DNA of 64,000 bases. Source: Marinibium conchae. Its GTDB lineage: Bacteria; Pseudomonadota; Gammaproteobacteria; Enterobacterales; Alteromonadaceae. This document shows positions 1 to 9,198 of this stretch, one piece after another. Position 1 is the stretch's first letter; each line of letters begins with the position of its first letter. The stretch lies in NCBI RefSeq assembly GCF_015595035.1, contig NZ_JADNRN010000002.1:636647-700646 (forward strand). The letters run 5' to 3'. The translations under genes were made by a program, and so were the position numbers. The notes under the pieces are model-generated. The model saw only the letters and a program-made list of their open reading frames with translations, searched no databases and was not told the origin of the DNA.

Positions 1-1032
1 AATAATCGTTTGAGCACGCTCTTCAACTGGATACCACAGGAAAGCTGCATATAAAAATGCCGGTGTAACACGTTGTTCGTTATTGATACGTTCGTCGGTA
101 TTTTTCAATACTTGCATGACTAGTTGCATTTCACGGCATTTGTCGTCAACCAGCAGGGGGGCAAATTGTGGGAATAAATGACCGAATAGGCCATGTTGAT
201 GTAATAACTGAAAGGTTTTTACACCGCTGCCTGATATGAATAATTTAAGTACTTCTTCAAACAATCTGGCCGGTGGAATATTGCCTAGTAAATGCCCCAA
301 TTCTTTAAATTGTGTGGCAAGTTCATCGGGAATGCTCATTCCCAATTTTGCTGCGAAACGCACCGCTCTGATCATTCTAACGGGATCTTCTCGAAAACGA
401 GTAGCAGGATCGCCTATCAGCTCAACCCGCTTGTTTTGAATTGAGCGTAAGCCATGTGCAAAATCAATTATGCTCTGATCCTTCGCACTAAAATACATCG
501 CATTGAAGGTGAAATCTCTGCGCTCAGCGTCTTCGTCTATAGTGCCAAAAACATTATCTCGTAAAAGCTGACCTTGCTGATCTTGCTTAGCGAGCACATC
601 TTCCACTTGCTTACCACTTCGAGCTTTAACTTTGACTTTGTTTTCAGCGTCATTATTTTCAAGATCGGCATGATGCCCTCTGAAGGTGGCAACTTCGATA
701 ATATCTTTACCAAAAACAATATGAGCAAGCCTAAATCGACGACCAATTAAGCGACAGTTCCTAAAGCAAGCTTTGATTTGTTCCGGGGTTGCGTTAGTGG
801 CAATGTCAAAGTCTTTGGGCGTTTTCCCCATCAGCTTGTCGCGAATACAACCGCCGACTAAATAAGCATCGTAACCTTTACTGTTGAGTCTGCGTAATAC
901 CGAAAGTGCGTTTTCACTGATGTCAGAAAACGTCATAGGGTGCTGTCCTTTTGGAACAACAACAGGGTCGATCGCCGAAGCTGTTTTTATCGACGATGTA
1001 TCTTCATTTTGTGCTGATGGACTAATTGCCAT
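1..1032 (-). CDS. pcnB: Poly(A) polymerase I, 3' end cut by window edge
   Basis: Adds poly(A) tails to the 3' ends of RNAs in the cytoplasm, marking them for exonucleolytic decay. The reading frame is open from ATG at 1032 down to base 1, so the C-terminal part lies outside the window. Visible family features are the nucleotidyltransferase signature LVGGCIRDKLMGKTPKDFDI with its DxD catalytic carboxylates, RRFRLAHIVFG, the DFTFNAMY motif and the EDPVRMIRAVRFAAKLG tRNA-nucleotidyltransferase/poly(A)-polymerase motif. The arginine-rich head domain distinguishes it from CCA-adding enzymes, though the diagnostic C-terminus is not seen. A later ATG at 936 (MTFSDISENA) is a possible alternative start. 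It is last in the sfsA-dksA-gluQ-pcnB run, the same order as in enterobacteria. Confidence 0.93.
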   Translation of the reverse strand, partial: MAISPSAQNEDTSSIKTASAIDPVVVPKGQHPMTFSDISENALSVLRRLNSKGYDAYLVGGCIRDKLMGKTPKDFDIATNATPEQIKACFRNCRLIGRRFRLAHIVFGKDIIEVATFRGHHADLENNDAENKVKVKARSGKQVEDVLAKQDQQGQLLRDNVFGTIDEDAERRDFTFNAMYFSAKDQSIIDFAHGLRSIQNKRVELIGDPATRFREDPVRMIRAVRFAAKLGMSIPDELATQFKELGHLLGNIPPARLFEEVLKLFISGSGVKTFQLLHQHGLFGHLFPQFAPLLVDDKCREMQLVMQVLKNTDERINNEQRVTPAFLYAAFLWYPVEERAQTII

Positions 1033-1107
1033 ACCACCTTAACCTATTTGCATGACTACCCAGATTAGCGGGTAGGTTTACGTGATTAAAAACCTTGAGT
1101 TTCATGA

Positions 1108-2013
1108 TTATACGTTATTTGATTGAGAAAGGAGAATTTCTCTTTCTTTTGGCAATAAAACAGGCTGCCAGTATTCAACCAAGTAACTAATAAACGCTTC
1201 TGGGGTAGTCTTATTGGGAAGCTTAGCTTCAGGAAAGCCCAAAAATTTAGCCGCCAAGCACAGATTTTCATACCACTGCTCTGCCAGTATTGCTGCCGCA
1301 TGATTTTGTTTGCTCAGTTTTTTGTTAGCGCGGCTTGCGATGACTGGTAGATGGAAATACTGCGGTGGGCGTAAGCCCAACTTGCGGTAGATGAGCGCCT
1401 GCTGAAGCGTGGTATCGACAAGGTCTGCGCCACGCACAACATGGCTTATCGATTGAAAAATATCATCTACCACGACAGCAAGATTATAACTAAAAAGACC
1501 ATCTTTGCGTTTTACTACGATATCTTCTGTGGCGAAGCCTGCGTTTACCGTCACTTTACCTAGATGTAGGTCGGTGAAGTAATTTGCTGATTGGTCGTTT
1601 TTCATGCGAATGGATGCGCCAGAAGTGTTGAGTGCTAATAGAGAGTTGGCGCAATGCCCAGTATAAAACAAACCTTGGCTTCTAATCATTTTGCGAGTGC
1701 AGGTGCAGGCATATAGTTGTGCTGCTGATTCAAGCAAGTGCAGCGTATTTTTGTAAGCTGCTTTACGTTGGGTTTGGTAAACGATGTCGCCATCCCAATG
1801 TAAACCATGGGAGCGGAGTTGGTTGAGTATTGTCTGGTCTGCGTGAGCTATTGCTCTGGTTTCATCAACATCTTCTATTCGCACAAGCCACCTTCCATTG
1901 GCTTGTTTTGCATGCAAATAACTGACTAAGGCACAAAATAAGGATCCAAAATGCAATGGCCCGGAGGGTGAGGGGGCAAAACGACCAACGTAAGCTTTCT
2001 CAGACTGAGTCAT
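1108..2013 (-). CDS. gluQ: Glutamyl-Q tRNA(Asp) synthetase
   Basis: Truncated glutamyl-tRNA synthetase paralogue that attaches glutamate to the queuosine base at the wobble position of tRNA(Asp). At 301 aa it has the class I catalytic core and no anticodon-binding domain, as expected for GluQ-RS. The HIGH-like motif is in FAPSPSGPLHFGSL near the N-terminus. A Cys/His zinc site sits around residues 100-120 (CTCTRK ... GHC), and the KMSKS-like motif appears as KLSKQ. It follows dksA by about 30 bases and precedes pcnB by 75, consistent with one transcript. Confidence 0.95.
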   Translation of the reverse strand: MTQSEKAYVGRFAPSPSGPLHFGSLFCALVSYLHAKQANGRWLVRIEDVDETRAIAHADQTILNQLRSHGLHWDGDIVYQTQRKAAYKNTLHLLESAAQLYACTCTRKMIRSQGLFYTGHCANSLLALNTSGASIRMKNDQSANYFTDLHLGKVTVNAGFATEDIVVKRKDGLFSYNLAVVVDDIFQSISHVVRGADLVDTTLQQALIYRKLGLRPPQYFHLPVIASRANKKLSKQNHAAAILAEQWYENLCLAAKFLGFPEAKLPNKTTPEAFISYLVEYWQPVLLPKEREILLSQSNNV

Positions 2014-2042
2014 TGCATTTTTAGCAGCGAGCTAATGATCGC

Positions 2043-2483
2043 TTAGCCCTGGAGTTGCTTCTCTTTGATTTCAGCCATGGTTTTGCAATCAATGCACATG
2101 TCGGCTGTTGGGCGTGCCTCTAAGCGACGAATGCCGATTTCAATACCACAAGAATCACAAAAACCAAAGTCATCTTCTTCGATGCGTTTTAATGTCTTCT
2201 CAATTTTCTTGATTAGTTTCCGTTCGCGATCTCTTGCTCTGAGCTCCAAGCTAAATTCTTCTTCTTGTGCTGCTCTATCTACTGGGTCGGGGAAGTTAGC
2301 TGCTTCGTCTTGCATATGGTGTACAGTACGGTCGACTTCTTGGCGCAGTTGGTTTCTCCAGGCCTTTAAAATCAAACGAAAATGATTCATTTGATCATCG
2401 TTCATGTACTCTTCGTCGGGCTTTTCTTGATACGGTTGCACTTCTGCTAGTGCAAGCAAGCCTAATTGTTTTCCTGTTGGCAT
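2043..2483 (-). CDS. dksA: RNA polymerase-binding transcription factor DksA
   Basis: Binds the secondary channel of RNA polymerase and, with ppGpp, represses rRNA promoters and activates amino-acid biosynthesis promoters. The 146-aa protein shows the expected coiled coil (residues about 30-105) with the acidic tip motif DPVDRA (Asp66, Asp69, Ala71), matching the DxxDxA signature required for activity. A C4 zinc finger follows, with Cys109, Cys112, Cys130 and Cys133. All four zinc cysteines are present, so this is the canonical rather than the zinc-free type. It lies upstream of gluQ, as in enterobacteria. The 196-base gap on its 5' side probably carries its own promoter. Confidence 0.97.
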   Translation of the reverse strand: MPTGKQLGLLALAEVQPYQEKPDEEYMNDDQMNHFRLILKAWRNQLRQEVDRTVHHMQDEAANFPDPVDRAAQEEEFSLELRARDRERKLIKKIEKTLKRIEEDDFGFCDSCGIEIGIRRLEARPTADMCIDCKTMAEIKEKQLQG

Positions 2484-2679
2484 CTGCCATTTCTCCTAAA
2501 CATCGACATTTTGCATCCTTTTGCCCTCTGTTCCACTGGCAAATAACGTCGTGTAAATGTCGTTTCAATGATTCAGCCTAGGTTTGCGTTGCAAGACAAG
2601 GCTAAACTGCAATAAATATAACGTAGTTTTAAACTGAGGACGGTAATATGGTGATTTTTCCACAAAAATCAATCTTTTT

Positions 2680-3387
2680 TTACTCAGCTTTTGGTAGTGC
2701 CTCTCCTAACTTTATAATATCCATAGAAAAATTACATTTGTAGCATAACAATAAAAGTCCCTTATTTTGTGCATCCTCCAAGGTTTCAGCATATTCGGGG
2801 TCAATATGCTTGGCGATATCAAAGCTATTTATGCCTTCATGTTGCACGCAGAATAGCAAAACGGCTTTATGTCCTTGTTGAGCAAGCATACCCAATTCTT
2901 TAGCATGTTTTGTACCACGCTTGCTCACTGTATCAGGAAAGTAGCCAATTTCGCCTCCTGTATCTCGCAATGTCATTGACTTTACTTCCAAGTAACAATC
3001 GGGCATGCCGTCACCTTGTAAGAGAAAATCTATGCGGCTGTCGCCAACTTTTATCTCGGGGCTTATTTGATCATATTCGGCGAGTTCAAGAATATGGCGC
3101 TGTTGTAAAGCCTCGGCGACAACTTTGTTGGCAAAGCTGCTATTGATGCCAATAAGCTTATTGTCGTTATCTTCGCTGAGCTCCCAAGTATATTTGTATT
3201 TCCGCTTGGGATTGGGCGATTCACTTAAGTACACCGTCCAACCCGGTTCTGCACAGTTGGTCATGGCGCCTGTGTTGGGGCAATGCACGGTAACTCGTTC
3301 GCCATTGGCTAAGCTTACATCAGCAAGAAAGCGTTTGTAGCGTTTGATGAGTGTCGCCTTTACAAGGGCTGAGGTGTATTTAGGCAT
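2680..3387 (-). CDS. sfsA: SfsA family DNA/RNA nuclease-like protein
   Basis: SfsA homologue of 235 aa, close to the usual family length. The family was named for stimulation of sugar fermentation in E. coli and has an N-terminal OB-like nucleic-acid-binding part and a C-terminal PD-(D/E)XK-type nuclease-like fold; its cellular role is unsettled. Visible family motifs are VHCPNTGAM near residue 35 and, in the nuclease-like half, SRIDFLL and CYLEVKSMTL (candidate D...ExK residues), followed by FPDTVSKRGTKH. It heads the minus-strand run sfsA-dksA-gluQ-pcnB and diverges from pepB across an 87-base gap. Confidence 0.93.
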   Translation of the reverse strand: MPKYTSALVKATLIKRYKRFLADVSLANGERVTVHCPNTGAMTNCAEPGWTVYLSESPNPKRKYKYTWELSEDNDNKLIGINSSFANKVVAEALQQRHILELAEYDQISPEIKVGDSRIDFLLQGDGMPDCYLEVKSMTLRDTGGEIGYFPDTVSKRGTKHAKELGMLAQQGHKAVLLFCVQHEGINSFDIAKHIDPEYAETLEDAQNKGLLLLCYKCNFSMDIIKLGEALPKAE

Positions 3388-3474
3388 CTATATCCTTCGC
3401 ATTTTTGTTCTTCGTATGAGGGTTTGCTACTATCGCGCCATCAGTGATCACCATAACACCTTGTTGGAGTATTA

Positions 3475-4767
3475 ATGTCAACGTTCAAAATCGTCCTAAC
3501 GCAATCTAGCGCGAGCGAAAATTGGGGAGTAAATAGTAGTCTATCCTTTGATCAGGAGGGCGCTAAAATACATCTACCAGATAATTCGCTCCATTTGAGA
3601 ATCATACAAAAGTCGGCTAAAAAGATAGCCTCTTTAGGCATTAAAGATATTTGCTTCAGCGGAACTTGGGACTGTGAGCAACAGTATGCCTTCGTCATGA
3701 GTTTCTGCGGTGCTGGTTTCAATGGCGAAATCAACTGGGCAAGTGATACAACAAACGGCAGCTCAGCGGATTTAGCCATTCGCTACGAGGCACTTAAATT
3801 TACACGTAACTTGGTTAACGAAACGCCCGAAGAACTCAGCCCTGAATCACTAGCTGTTGCTGCGGCAAGCTGGATAGAATCGCTAGCACCTGACTTTGTT
3901 GCAGTGAATATGCTTAAAGGTAAAGAATTAGTGGAGGCCGGTTGGCAAGGCATATACGAAGTTGGGCGAGGCAGTTGCAGACCACCTGTATTACTCGAAT
4001 TGGACTTCAATCCTACTGGCAATATCGATGCGCCTGTCGACTTCGCATTGGTCGGAAAGGGCATAACTTTTGATAGCGGCGGCTATAGCATAAAATCGAG
4101 TGAAGGCATGCTCGATATGAAATGTGACATGGGCGGTGCGGCAACGGTTACCGGCGCTCTTGGACTGGCTATCATGCAAGGACTAAAAAAACGCACGAAG
4201 CTCTTCTTGTGTTGCGCTGAAAACTTAATAAGCGATCATGCTTACAAATTAGGTGATGTGATTACCTATAAAAATGGCGTTAGTGTAGAAATTGTTAATA
4301 CCGATGCTGAGGGACGACTGGTTCTAGCCGATGGCTTGATGGCTGCAAGCGAGTCTGGTGCTGCTAAAATCATTGATGCCGCAACGCTGACGGGTGCCGC
4401 AGTAATGGCTGTTGGCAGAGAGTTTAATGCTGTCTTTAGCATGGATGAAGACATGCAAGCCTCGGTGCTTGCAAGCGCATCTGCTACGCATGAAGCTCAT
4501 TGGCCGCTTCCACTGATGCCGTGGCATCAAGAGCAATGCCCATCGCCGTTTGCAGATACTGCAAATAGCAGACCGATGAAAGGTGGAGGAGCTGGAGGCG
4601 CATCAAATGCGGCAGGGTTCTTATCGCGTTTTGTGGCTGAAGGCGGAAAAGGCTGGGTACATATTGACCTAGCTGCAGCGTATAATAGGAATGGCAACGA
4701 ACTCATGCCCAACGGCGCGTCAGGAATTGGTATACGCACCATTGCTCATCAGCTTCTAGCTGATTAA
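3475..4767 (+). CDS. pepB: Peptidase B (M17 leucyl aminopeptidase family)
   Basis: Cytosolic two-metal aminopeptidase that releases N-terminal residues from peptides. The 430-aa length matches PepB (about 427 aa) rather than the longer PepA. Visible M17 motifs are VGKGITFDSGGYSIK (metal-binding Lys/Asp), CDMGGAATVTGAL, the signature NTDAEGRLVLADGL (metal-binding Asp/Glu and catalytic Arg) and AATLTGAAVMAVG. The ATG at 3475 is preceded by a TTGGAG ribosome site at a suitable distance. It is divergent from sfsA and appears monocistronic. Confidence 0.92.
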   Translation: MSTFKIVLTQSSASENWGVNSSLSFDQEGAKIHLPDNSLHLRIIQKSAKKIASLGIKDICFSGTWDCEQQYAFVMSFCGAGFNGEINWASDTTNGSSADLAIRYEALKFTRNLVNETPEELSPESLAVAAASWIESLAPDFVAVNMLKGKELVEAGWQGIYEVGRGSCRPPVLLELDFNPTGNIDAPVDFALVGKGITFDSGGYSIKSSEGMLDMKCDMGGAATVTGALGLAIMQGLKKRTKLFLCCAENLISDHAYKLGDVITYKNGVSVEIVNTDAEGRLVLADGLMAASESGAAKIIDAATLTGAAVMAVGREFNAVFSMDEDMQASVLASASATHEAHWPLPLMPWHQEQCPSPFADTANSRPMKGGGAGGASNAAGFLSRFVAEGGKGWVHIDLAAAYNRNGNELMPNGASGIGIRTIAHQLLAD

Positions 4768-4790
4768 GTAATCACATCTTATTGGCGGTT

Positions 4791-4973
4791 TTAAATGCCG
4801 CCAAGCCTTTCTGCTAGTTCTTTATAGCGCTCAACATCGCCACGATCGAAAAGTGGGTTGCCGGCGTCATCTTTTTCTTTTGACATCAGTAAACTCTCTC
4901 GTTCGAGACGTTCAACTCTTACTTCTTGTACTGCTAAAAACTCGGCTACTTCAGATACAGTCATTAATGCCAT
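4791..4973 (-). CDS. Small excisionase/MerR-like helix-turn-helix protein
   Basis: A 60-aa protein beginning MALMTVSEVAEFLAV, a winged-helix pattern like that of excisionase or MerR-type DNA-binding domains (TVSEVAEFL... helix-turn-helix, then FDRGDVERY, the usual end of the domain). An ATG 12 bases further upstream (4985) is in frame, but the bases between form GGAGG five bases before the ATG at 4973, so 4973 is the better start. It stands alone, convergent with pepB, with no phage or recombinase genes nearby. That points to a small regulator rather than a prophage remnant. Its target is unknown. The end of the gene overlaps a 7-bp inverted repeat (4782-4788 with 4798-4804). Confidence 0.7.
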   Translation of the reverse strand: MALMTVSEVAEFLAVQEVRVERLERESLLMSKEKDDAGNPLFDRGDVERYKELAERLGGI

Positions 4974-5268
4974 GCTGTCCTCCATTGTGATTGAATCATA
5001 AATATTATTATCTGCGGCTGCTATTGATACTATGGTTAACGACAGATGCGACGATTTATTTAATGGTAATTAAAACTAGTTTATATTTGCTATGTGAATC
5101 TTGCAGCAAAAGTAAACTGTACAAAGCATATCAGGTTATTTTTTCTATGCTTGCGCGGAAATAATACATAGGTGTGTAAATCGATTATTTTTATAATAAC
5201 TCGCTAGCAAGACTGCCATTTGATGGTGATTTGACGCATAATTGCGGTTTTTTCATCAGGAGATTATT

Positions 5269-5886
5269 TTGGCAGAGATATTAGCCGCCGCAACCATGCT
5301 ATTTTTAATCATGGATCCTCTTGGAAATCTGCCTATTTACATGTCGGTTTTGAAGACTATCGACCCACAGCGACGACGCCGAGTGATTATTCGCGAATTG
5401 CTCTTTGCTCTAGTCATCCTGATGGTATTTCTACACAGTGGCCAATTATTACTAGACTTTCTCAAAATTGAGCAAGAAACCGTAAGTATTGCAGGTGGTA
5501 TCATTCTTTTTATTATTGCTATTCGGATGGTATTCCCACAGCCCGGCGGAATAATGAGTTTACCCGCGGGCGAAGAACCATTTATTGTGCCTTTGGCAAT
5601 TCCTATGATTGCTGGGCCGTCGACGATGGCAGCGTTGATATTATTGGCGAATCAAGAGCCCAACAAAATGACTGAATGGAGCATTGCATTATTTGCGGCG
5701 TGGTTGGTGAGCGCAGTCATTCTATCGATGTCGAACACCTTCCACCGTTTACTTGGCGAAAAGGGCCTTAACGCCGTTGAGCGTTTAATGGGTATGATAC
5801 TAATCATGATAGCAATTCAGATGCTATTGAATGGAATAGGTGTTTACTTTCAATCCCAGCTTCACGTTAGTTCAATACTTCAATAG
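5269..5886 (+). CDS. MarC family integral membrane protein (YhgN-like)
   Basis: Inner-membrane protein of the MarC/YhgN (UPF0056) family, about 205 aa with six predicted hydrophobic segments. Molecular function of the family is not established. It contains the family hallmark IMDPLGNLPIYMSVL in the first helix and the second-half IPMIAGPSTMA. I chose the TTG at 5269, preceded by AGGAG at 5258-5262 with six bases between. Starting there gives an N-terminus (AEILAAATMLF) that lines up with YhgN, whereas an in-frame TTG at 5242 lacks a ribosome site. The next gene begins 27 bases downstream and may be co-transcribed. Confidence 0.88.
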   Translation: MAEILAAATMLFLIMDPLGNLPIYMSVLKTIDPQRRRRVIIRELLFALVILMVFLHSGQLLLDFLKIEQETVSIAGGIILFIIAIRMVFPQPGGIMSLPAGEEPFIVPLAIPMIAGPSTMAALILLANQEPNKMTEWSIALFAAWLVSAVILSMSNTFHRLLGEKGLNAVERLMGMILIMIAIQMLLNGIGVYFQSQLHVSSILQ

Positions 5887-5912
5887 TGATACTTAAATAA
5901 GAGCAGTTGACC

Positions 5913-6509
5913 ATGTCGAATCCGAAAAATAAACCAGCAGGTGAAAAGCTAAGTACTTTTCAACAGGTACGCGATCTTCCGAAAAAGCAGGCTGTGGCGT
6001 TCTCTGCCGGCCTGTTACAAAGAATGCTTCCTAATTACGTATTATTCAGCGAAGTGTGTGAATTCGGTGACGCCGAATATGCCAAAAAGCTGCTTGATTT
6101 GATATGGGAATGGTTACTTGCTCCAAAATCTAAGATTAACATAGCGGTTCAACTGGAAAAGCTAGAAGAGATCACTCCCGATATTGAGAACTTCGATAAT
6201 TATGGGGTTTATCCAGCTTTGGACTTTTGTATGGCTGCGACAGCATGCTTGCAGCTTATTTGTGATGAGGAGGAAAATGGCGCAGTAATGGTGGCTAAAT
6301 TGAGTCAAGGCGGTGTTGAAGCCTATCTACTTGCATTGTCCGATGTCGACTTAAGTAATCAGGAAATAAAAGCCGACCCGTTAATGCAATATGAAATCGA
6401 AATGCAGATGGAGTTATTGTCTTTGTGTAAGCAAAGTAGCTTTAAAGAGTTGCGCAAGCAGATAAAAGAACTCGAGATGTCGAATATTGGAATCAGCCTA
6501 AATAATTAG
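5913..6509 (+). CDS. DUF416 family protein (YjaG-like)
   Basis: A 198-aa soluble protein of the DUF416/YjaG family, function unknown. Family features seen are AVAFSAGLLQRMLPNYVLFSEV near the N-terminus, the WEWLL segment, and the acidic central IENFDNYGVYPALDFCMAA stretch, with an otherwise all-helical composition. ATG at 5913 is preferred over an in-frame TTG at 5907. It is convergent with rsmD; the 43 bases between the two stop codons hold a T-rich stretch but no strong hairpin that I could find. Confidence 0.82.
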   Translation: MSNPKNKPAGEKLSTFQQVRDLPKKQAVAFSAGLLQRMLPNYVLFSEVCEFGDAEYAKKLLDLIWEWLLAPKSKINIAVQLEKLEEITPDIENFDNYGVYPALDFCMAATACLQLICDEEENGAVMVAKLSQGGVEAYLLALSDVDLSNQEIKADPLMQYEIEMQMELLSLCKQSSFKELRKQIKELEMSNIGISLNN

Positions 6510-6552
6510 TTTTGCTAACCCTTATTTTTGTGCTTGTTATTGTGCTTAGCGA

Positions 6553-7146
6553 CTAGCCAGATTTCTCAACGCAATATACGCGAGCACAGACTTGCTGAGT
6601 CGTTTTTTCTTTGTGTAAGCGCCAGTTCGACGGCAATGCTAGTGTAAGGCCTTGTGCTTCGTGCTCAATGTAAATAAGACAGCCCTCTTTTGCGAGAGTA
6701 GTGTTGATAATGTCTATACAAGGTTGCACCAATGCTTTGTTAAAGGGAGGATCAACAAAAATAAGGTCGGGCTGAGAGTCTAAGGTAGATAATACTTTTA
6801 GTGCATCGCCAATTTTCACTTGCACATAGCGAGCGTCGACGCCTAATAAACTGATATTGCTGCGGATTTGTTGTGCAGCATTCTTATTCAATTCAATGAA
6901 GGTAACTTTTTCTGCACCCCGTGAAAGTGCTTCGAAACCCAGCGAACCTGCGCCGGCGAAGCAATCAATGCACTGTGCACCGCGAACATCCGACATTAGC
7001 CAGTTAAACAATGTTTCTTTCATTCTATCGGTAGTAGGGCGAAGGCCATCAATATTTAACACGGGTAATTTTCGCCCACGGTGTTGCCCACCTATAATTC
7101 TGATGCTTCCCATCTTTGCCTTTGCTGCTTTTCTTACTCGCGTCAT
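6553..7146 (-). CDS. rsmD: 16S rRNA (guanine(966)-N2)-methyltransferase RsmD
   Basis: SAM-dependent methylase that modifies G966 of 16S rRNA in the assembled 30S subunit. The 197-aa length fits. Motifs visible are RIIGGQHRGRKLPV at the N-terminus, RPTTDRMKETLFNWL, the SAM-binding motif I DCFAGAGSLGFEALSRGA, and the catalytic motif IV FVDPPFNK. An internal ATG (MGSIRIIGG) about 11 codons in would give a length closer to E. coli RsmD and cannot be excluded. It is divergent from ftsY, the conserved arrangement. Confidence 0.95.
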   Translation of the reverse strand: MTRVRKAAKAKMGSIRIIGGQHRGRKLPVLNIDGLRPTTDRMKETLFNWLMSDVRGAQCIDCFAGAGSLGFEALSRGAEKVTFIELNKNAAQQIRSNISLLGVDARYVQVKIGDALKVLSTLDSQPDLIFVDPPFNKALVQPCIDIINTTLAKEGCLIYIEHEAQGLTLALPSNWRLHKEKTTQQVCARVYCVEKSG

Positions 7147-7227
7147 GTGCCCTGAAAGTGTTAGTATTAGGCTATTAATTGATTATATCTGAATCTCGCT
7201 AGCTGCGGTGAAGGATTTTTAGAATGC

Positions 7228-8466
7228 ATGGCAAATATGTTTAACTGGTTTAAAAAAGAGAAGTCGAAAGCGCCTGAGAGTGAGCCGGCAGCGTTAAAGG
7301 ATAACGGCGAGCTAGATGCTGCCACAGAAACGACTGAAGTTGATTCTGGTGAAACCTTCATCAACGAGTATCCACCTGCCGTTGAAGCTGAGGCTGAAAT
7401 AGCAACTGAGCAAGATGAGAGCCCCGCGAGTGACATCGAGGTGCGGGTGCTGCCTGAAGCACAAGAAGTGATAACAGCCAGCTCATCCTCGGACACTCAA
7501 GAAAAGCCTAAAGCACAAGGTTTTTTTGGTAAGTTGCGAGAGAGTTTATCGCGAACCAAGGAAAGTATCGGGACAGGCTTCATCTCGCTATTCGCGGGTA
7601 AAAAGATTGACGATGATCTCTACGAAGACTTAGAAACGCAATTACTCATTGCCGATGTTGGGATGGATACAACTACATCAATAATCGACAAATTAACGCA
7701 AAGTGCAAAGTTATCAGAGCTGAAAGATGGTGAAGCACTCTACGATTTGCTAAAAGAGCAAATGAAGGAATTGTTAATACCAGTGTCGACGCCTTTAGAC
7801 TTGAGCAATACACAGATGGACAGCGACGGCCAGAAAGAGCCATTTGTTATTCTCATGGTTGGCGTTAATGGTGTAGGTAAAACAACCACTATAGGTAAGC
7901 TCGCTAAACAATTTCAGCAACAAGGTAAAAAAGTGATGCTGGCTGCGGGGGATACTTTTCGTGCTGCCGCTGTTGAACAATTGCAGGTGTGGGGCGAGCG
8001 CAATGATATTCCTGTCGTTGCCCAGCAAACCGGGTCCGATAGTGCCTCTGTGATCTTCGACGCTTTAGCCTCTGCGAAGTCTAAGGGGGCCGATATTCTT
8101 ATCGCTGATACAGCTGGTCGGCTGCAGAACAAAGATAACTTAATTGAAGAATTGAAAAAAGTGGTAAGGGTGATGAAGAAGATCAACCCGAATGCACCTC
8201 ATGAAATTATGCTAACCTTGGATGCTAGCACTGGGCAAAATGCGGTCAGCCAAACAAAAATTTTCAATGATGCCGTGGGTATCACAGGCATTAATTTGAC
8301 AAAATTAGACGGAACTGCAAAAGGTGGTATTATTTTCTCATTAGCTGATCAATTTGGCATTCCTATTCGCTATATTGGCATAGGCGAAGGGATTGACGAT
8401 TTGAAGCCCTTTGATGCTGAGCTATTTGTTGATGCCCTGTTTAGTCAGGAAGTGACAGACGAATAA
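7228..8466 (+). CDS. ftsY: Signal recognition particle receptor FtsY
   Basis: SRP-receptor GTPase that docks ribosome-nascent chain-SRP complexes at the inner membrane. The 412-aa protein has a basic MFNWFKKEK start, an acidic Ala/Glu/Thr-rich A domain to about residue 95, then the N domain and the G domain. Walker A is GVNGVGKTT at about residues 212-220, and DTAGRLQNKDNL and TKLDGTAKGG complete the GTP site. The DGTAKGG motif also marks FtsY against Ffh. It is the first gene of ftsY-ftsE-ftsX. Alternative start at MFNW (7237). Confidence 0.97.
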   Translation: MANMFNWFKKEKSKAPESEPAALKDNGELDAATETTEVDSGETFINEYPPAVEAEAEIATEQDESPASDIEVRVLPEAQEVITASSSSDTQEKPKAQGFFGKLRESLSRTKESIGTGFISLFAGKKIDDDLYEDLETQLLIADVGMDTTTSIIDKLTQSAKLSELKDGEALYDLLKEQMKELLIPVSTPLDLSNTQMDSDGQKEPFVILMVGVNGVGKTTTIGKLAKQFQQQGKKVMLAAGDTFRAAAVEQLQVWGERNDIPVVAQQTGSDSASVIFDALASAKSKGADILIADTAGRLQNKDNLIEELKKVVRVMKKINPNAPHEIMLTLDASTGQNAVSQTKIFNDAVGITGINLTKLDGTAKGGIIFSLADQFGIPIRYIGIGEGIDDLKPFDAELFVDALFSQEVTDE

Positions 8467-8505
8467 TATTGCAAGCCATGATGCTTGATGTAAAAGGATG
8501 TAAGT

Positions 8506-9198
8506 TTGATAAAGTTTGAGCAGGTAAGTAAAACATATCCAGGCGGCCAACAAGCTCTGCGAAAGGTTGATTTCCATGTTGAGCAAGGTGAAATGGCCTT
8601 CTTAACAGGTCACTCAGGCGCTGGTAAAAGTACTCTGCTAAAACTCATCAGTATTATGGAGCGTCCTACCGTTGGGCGAGTAATGATTAACGGTCATGAT
8701 TTAAGTGCGATTACTCGCAAGCAAATTGCTTACATTCGTCGTGATATTGGCATGATCTTCCAAAGCCACCAACTGCTTATGGATAAAAGCGTATATGATA
8801 ATGTGTCTCTACCCTTAGTGATCGAAGGCCATACGCGGAAGAATATTTCTCGTCGTGTTGACGCAGCACTTGAAATGGTAGGCTTACGAGACAAAGCGAG
8901 AAGTTTACCGATCACACTTTCCGGCGGTGAACAGCAACGTGTTGGCATTGCGCGCGCGGTGGTGAACCGGCCGCCTTTGCTGCTGGCCGATGAGCCCACA
9001 GGGAATCTCGATCCCAAGCTTTCTATGGAAATTATCCGTTTGTTCGAAGATTTCAATCAAGCCGGTGTGTCGGTTTTCATTGCAACTCACGATCTCGGGC
9101 TCATCGCAAGAATGAAGTATCGTACGCTTACTCTGAAAAATGGACAAATGATTACCGATGGCTTGGATGATGCTCAAGATCAGGGGTTATTCAGATGA
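8506..9198 (+). CDS. ftsE: Cell division ATP-binding protein FtsE
   Basis: ABC-type ATPase that pairs with FtsX at the divisome and controls periplasmic murein hydrolase activation. The 230-aa protein has Walker [10 protein letters not shown] (35-43), the Q-loop at GMIFQ, signature LSGGEQQR, Walker [13 protein letters not shown] and the switch His in ATHDL. The start is a TTG at 8506 preceded by AAAGGAT; no better ATG fits the family N-terminus MIKFEQVSK. It overlaps ftsX by four bases (ATGA), implying translational coupling. Confidence 0.96.
   Translation: MIKFEQVSKTYPGGQQALRKVDFHVEQGEMAFLTGHSGAGKSTLLKLISIMERPTVGRVMINGHDLSAITRKQIAYIRRDIGMIFQSHQLLMDKSVYDNVSLPLVIEGHTRKNISRRVDAALEMVGLRDKARSLPITLSGGEQQRVGIARAVVNRPPLLLADEPTGNLDPKLSMEIIRLFEDFNQAGVSVFIATHDLGLIARMKYRTLTLKNGQMITDGLDDAQDQGLFR

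Noticed and set aside
1056-1075. CTACCC/GGGTAG hairpin between gluQ and pcnB
   Set aside because: Only six base pairs and no U-tract; too weak to call a terminator inside what is probably one operon.
4782-4804. TTGGCGG/CCGCCAA hairpin considered as the pepB terminator
   Set aside because: No T-run follows on either strand and half of it is coding sequence of the small HTH gene, so I list it only in that gene's description.
4791-4973. Excisionase-like HTH gene as a sign of a prophage or integrated element
   Set aside because: No integrase, phage gene, tRNA or flanking direct repeat is nearby; the neighbours are core genes.
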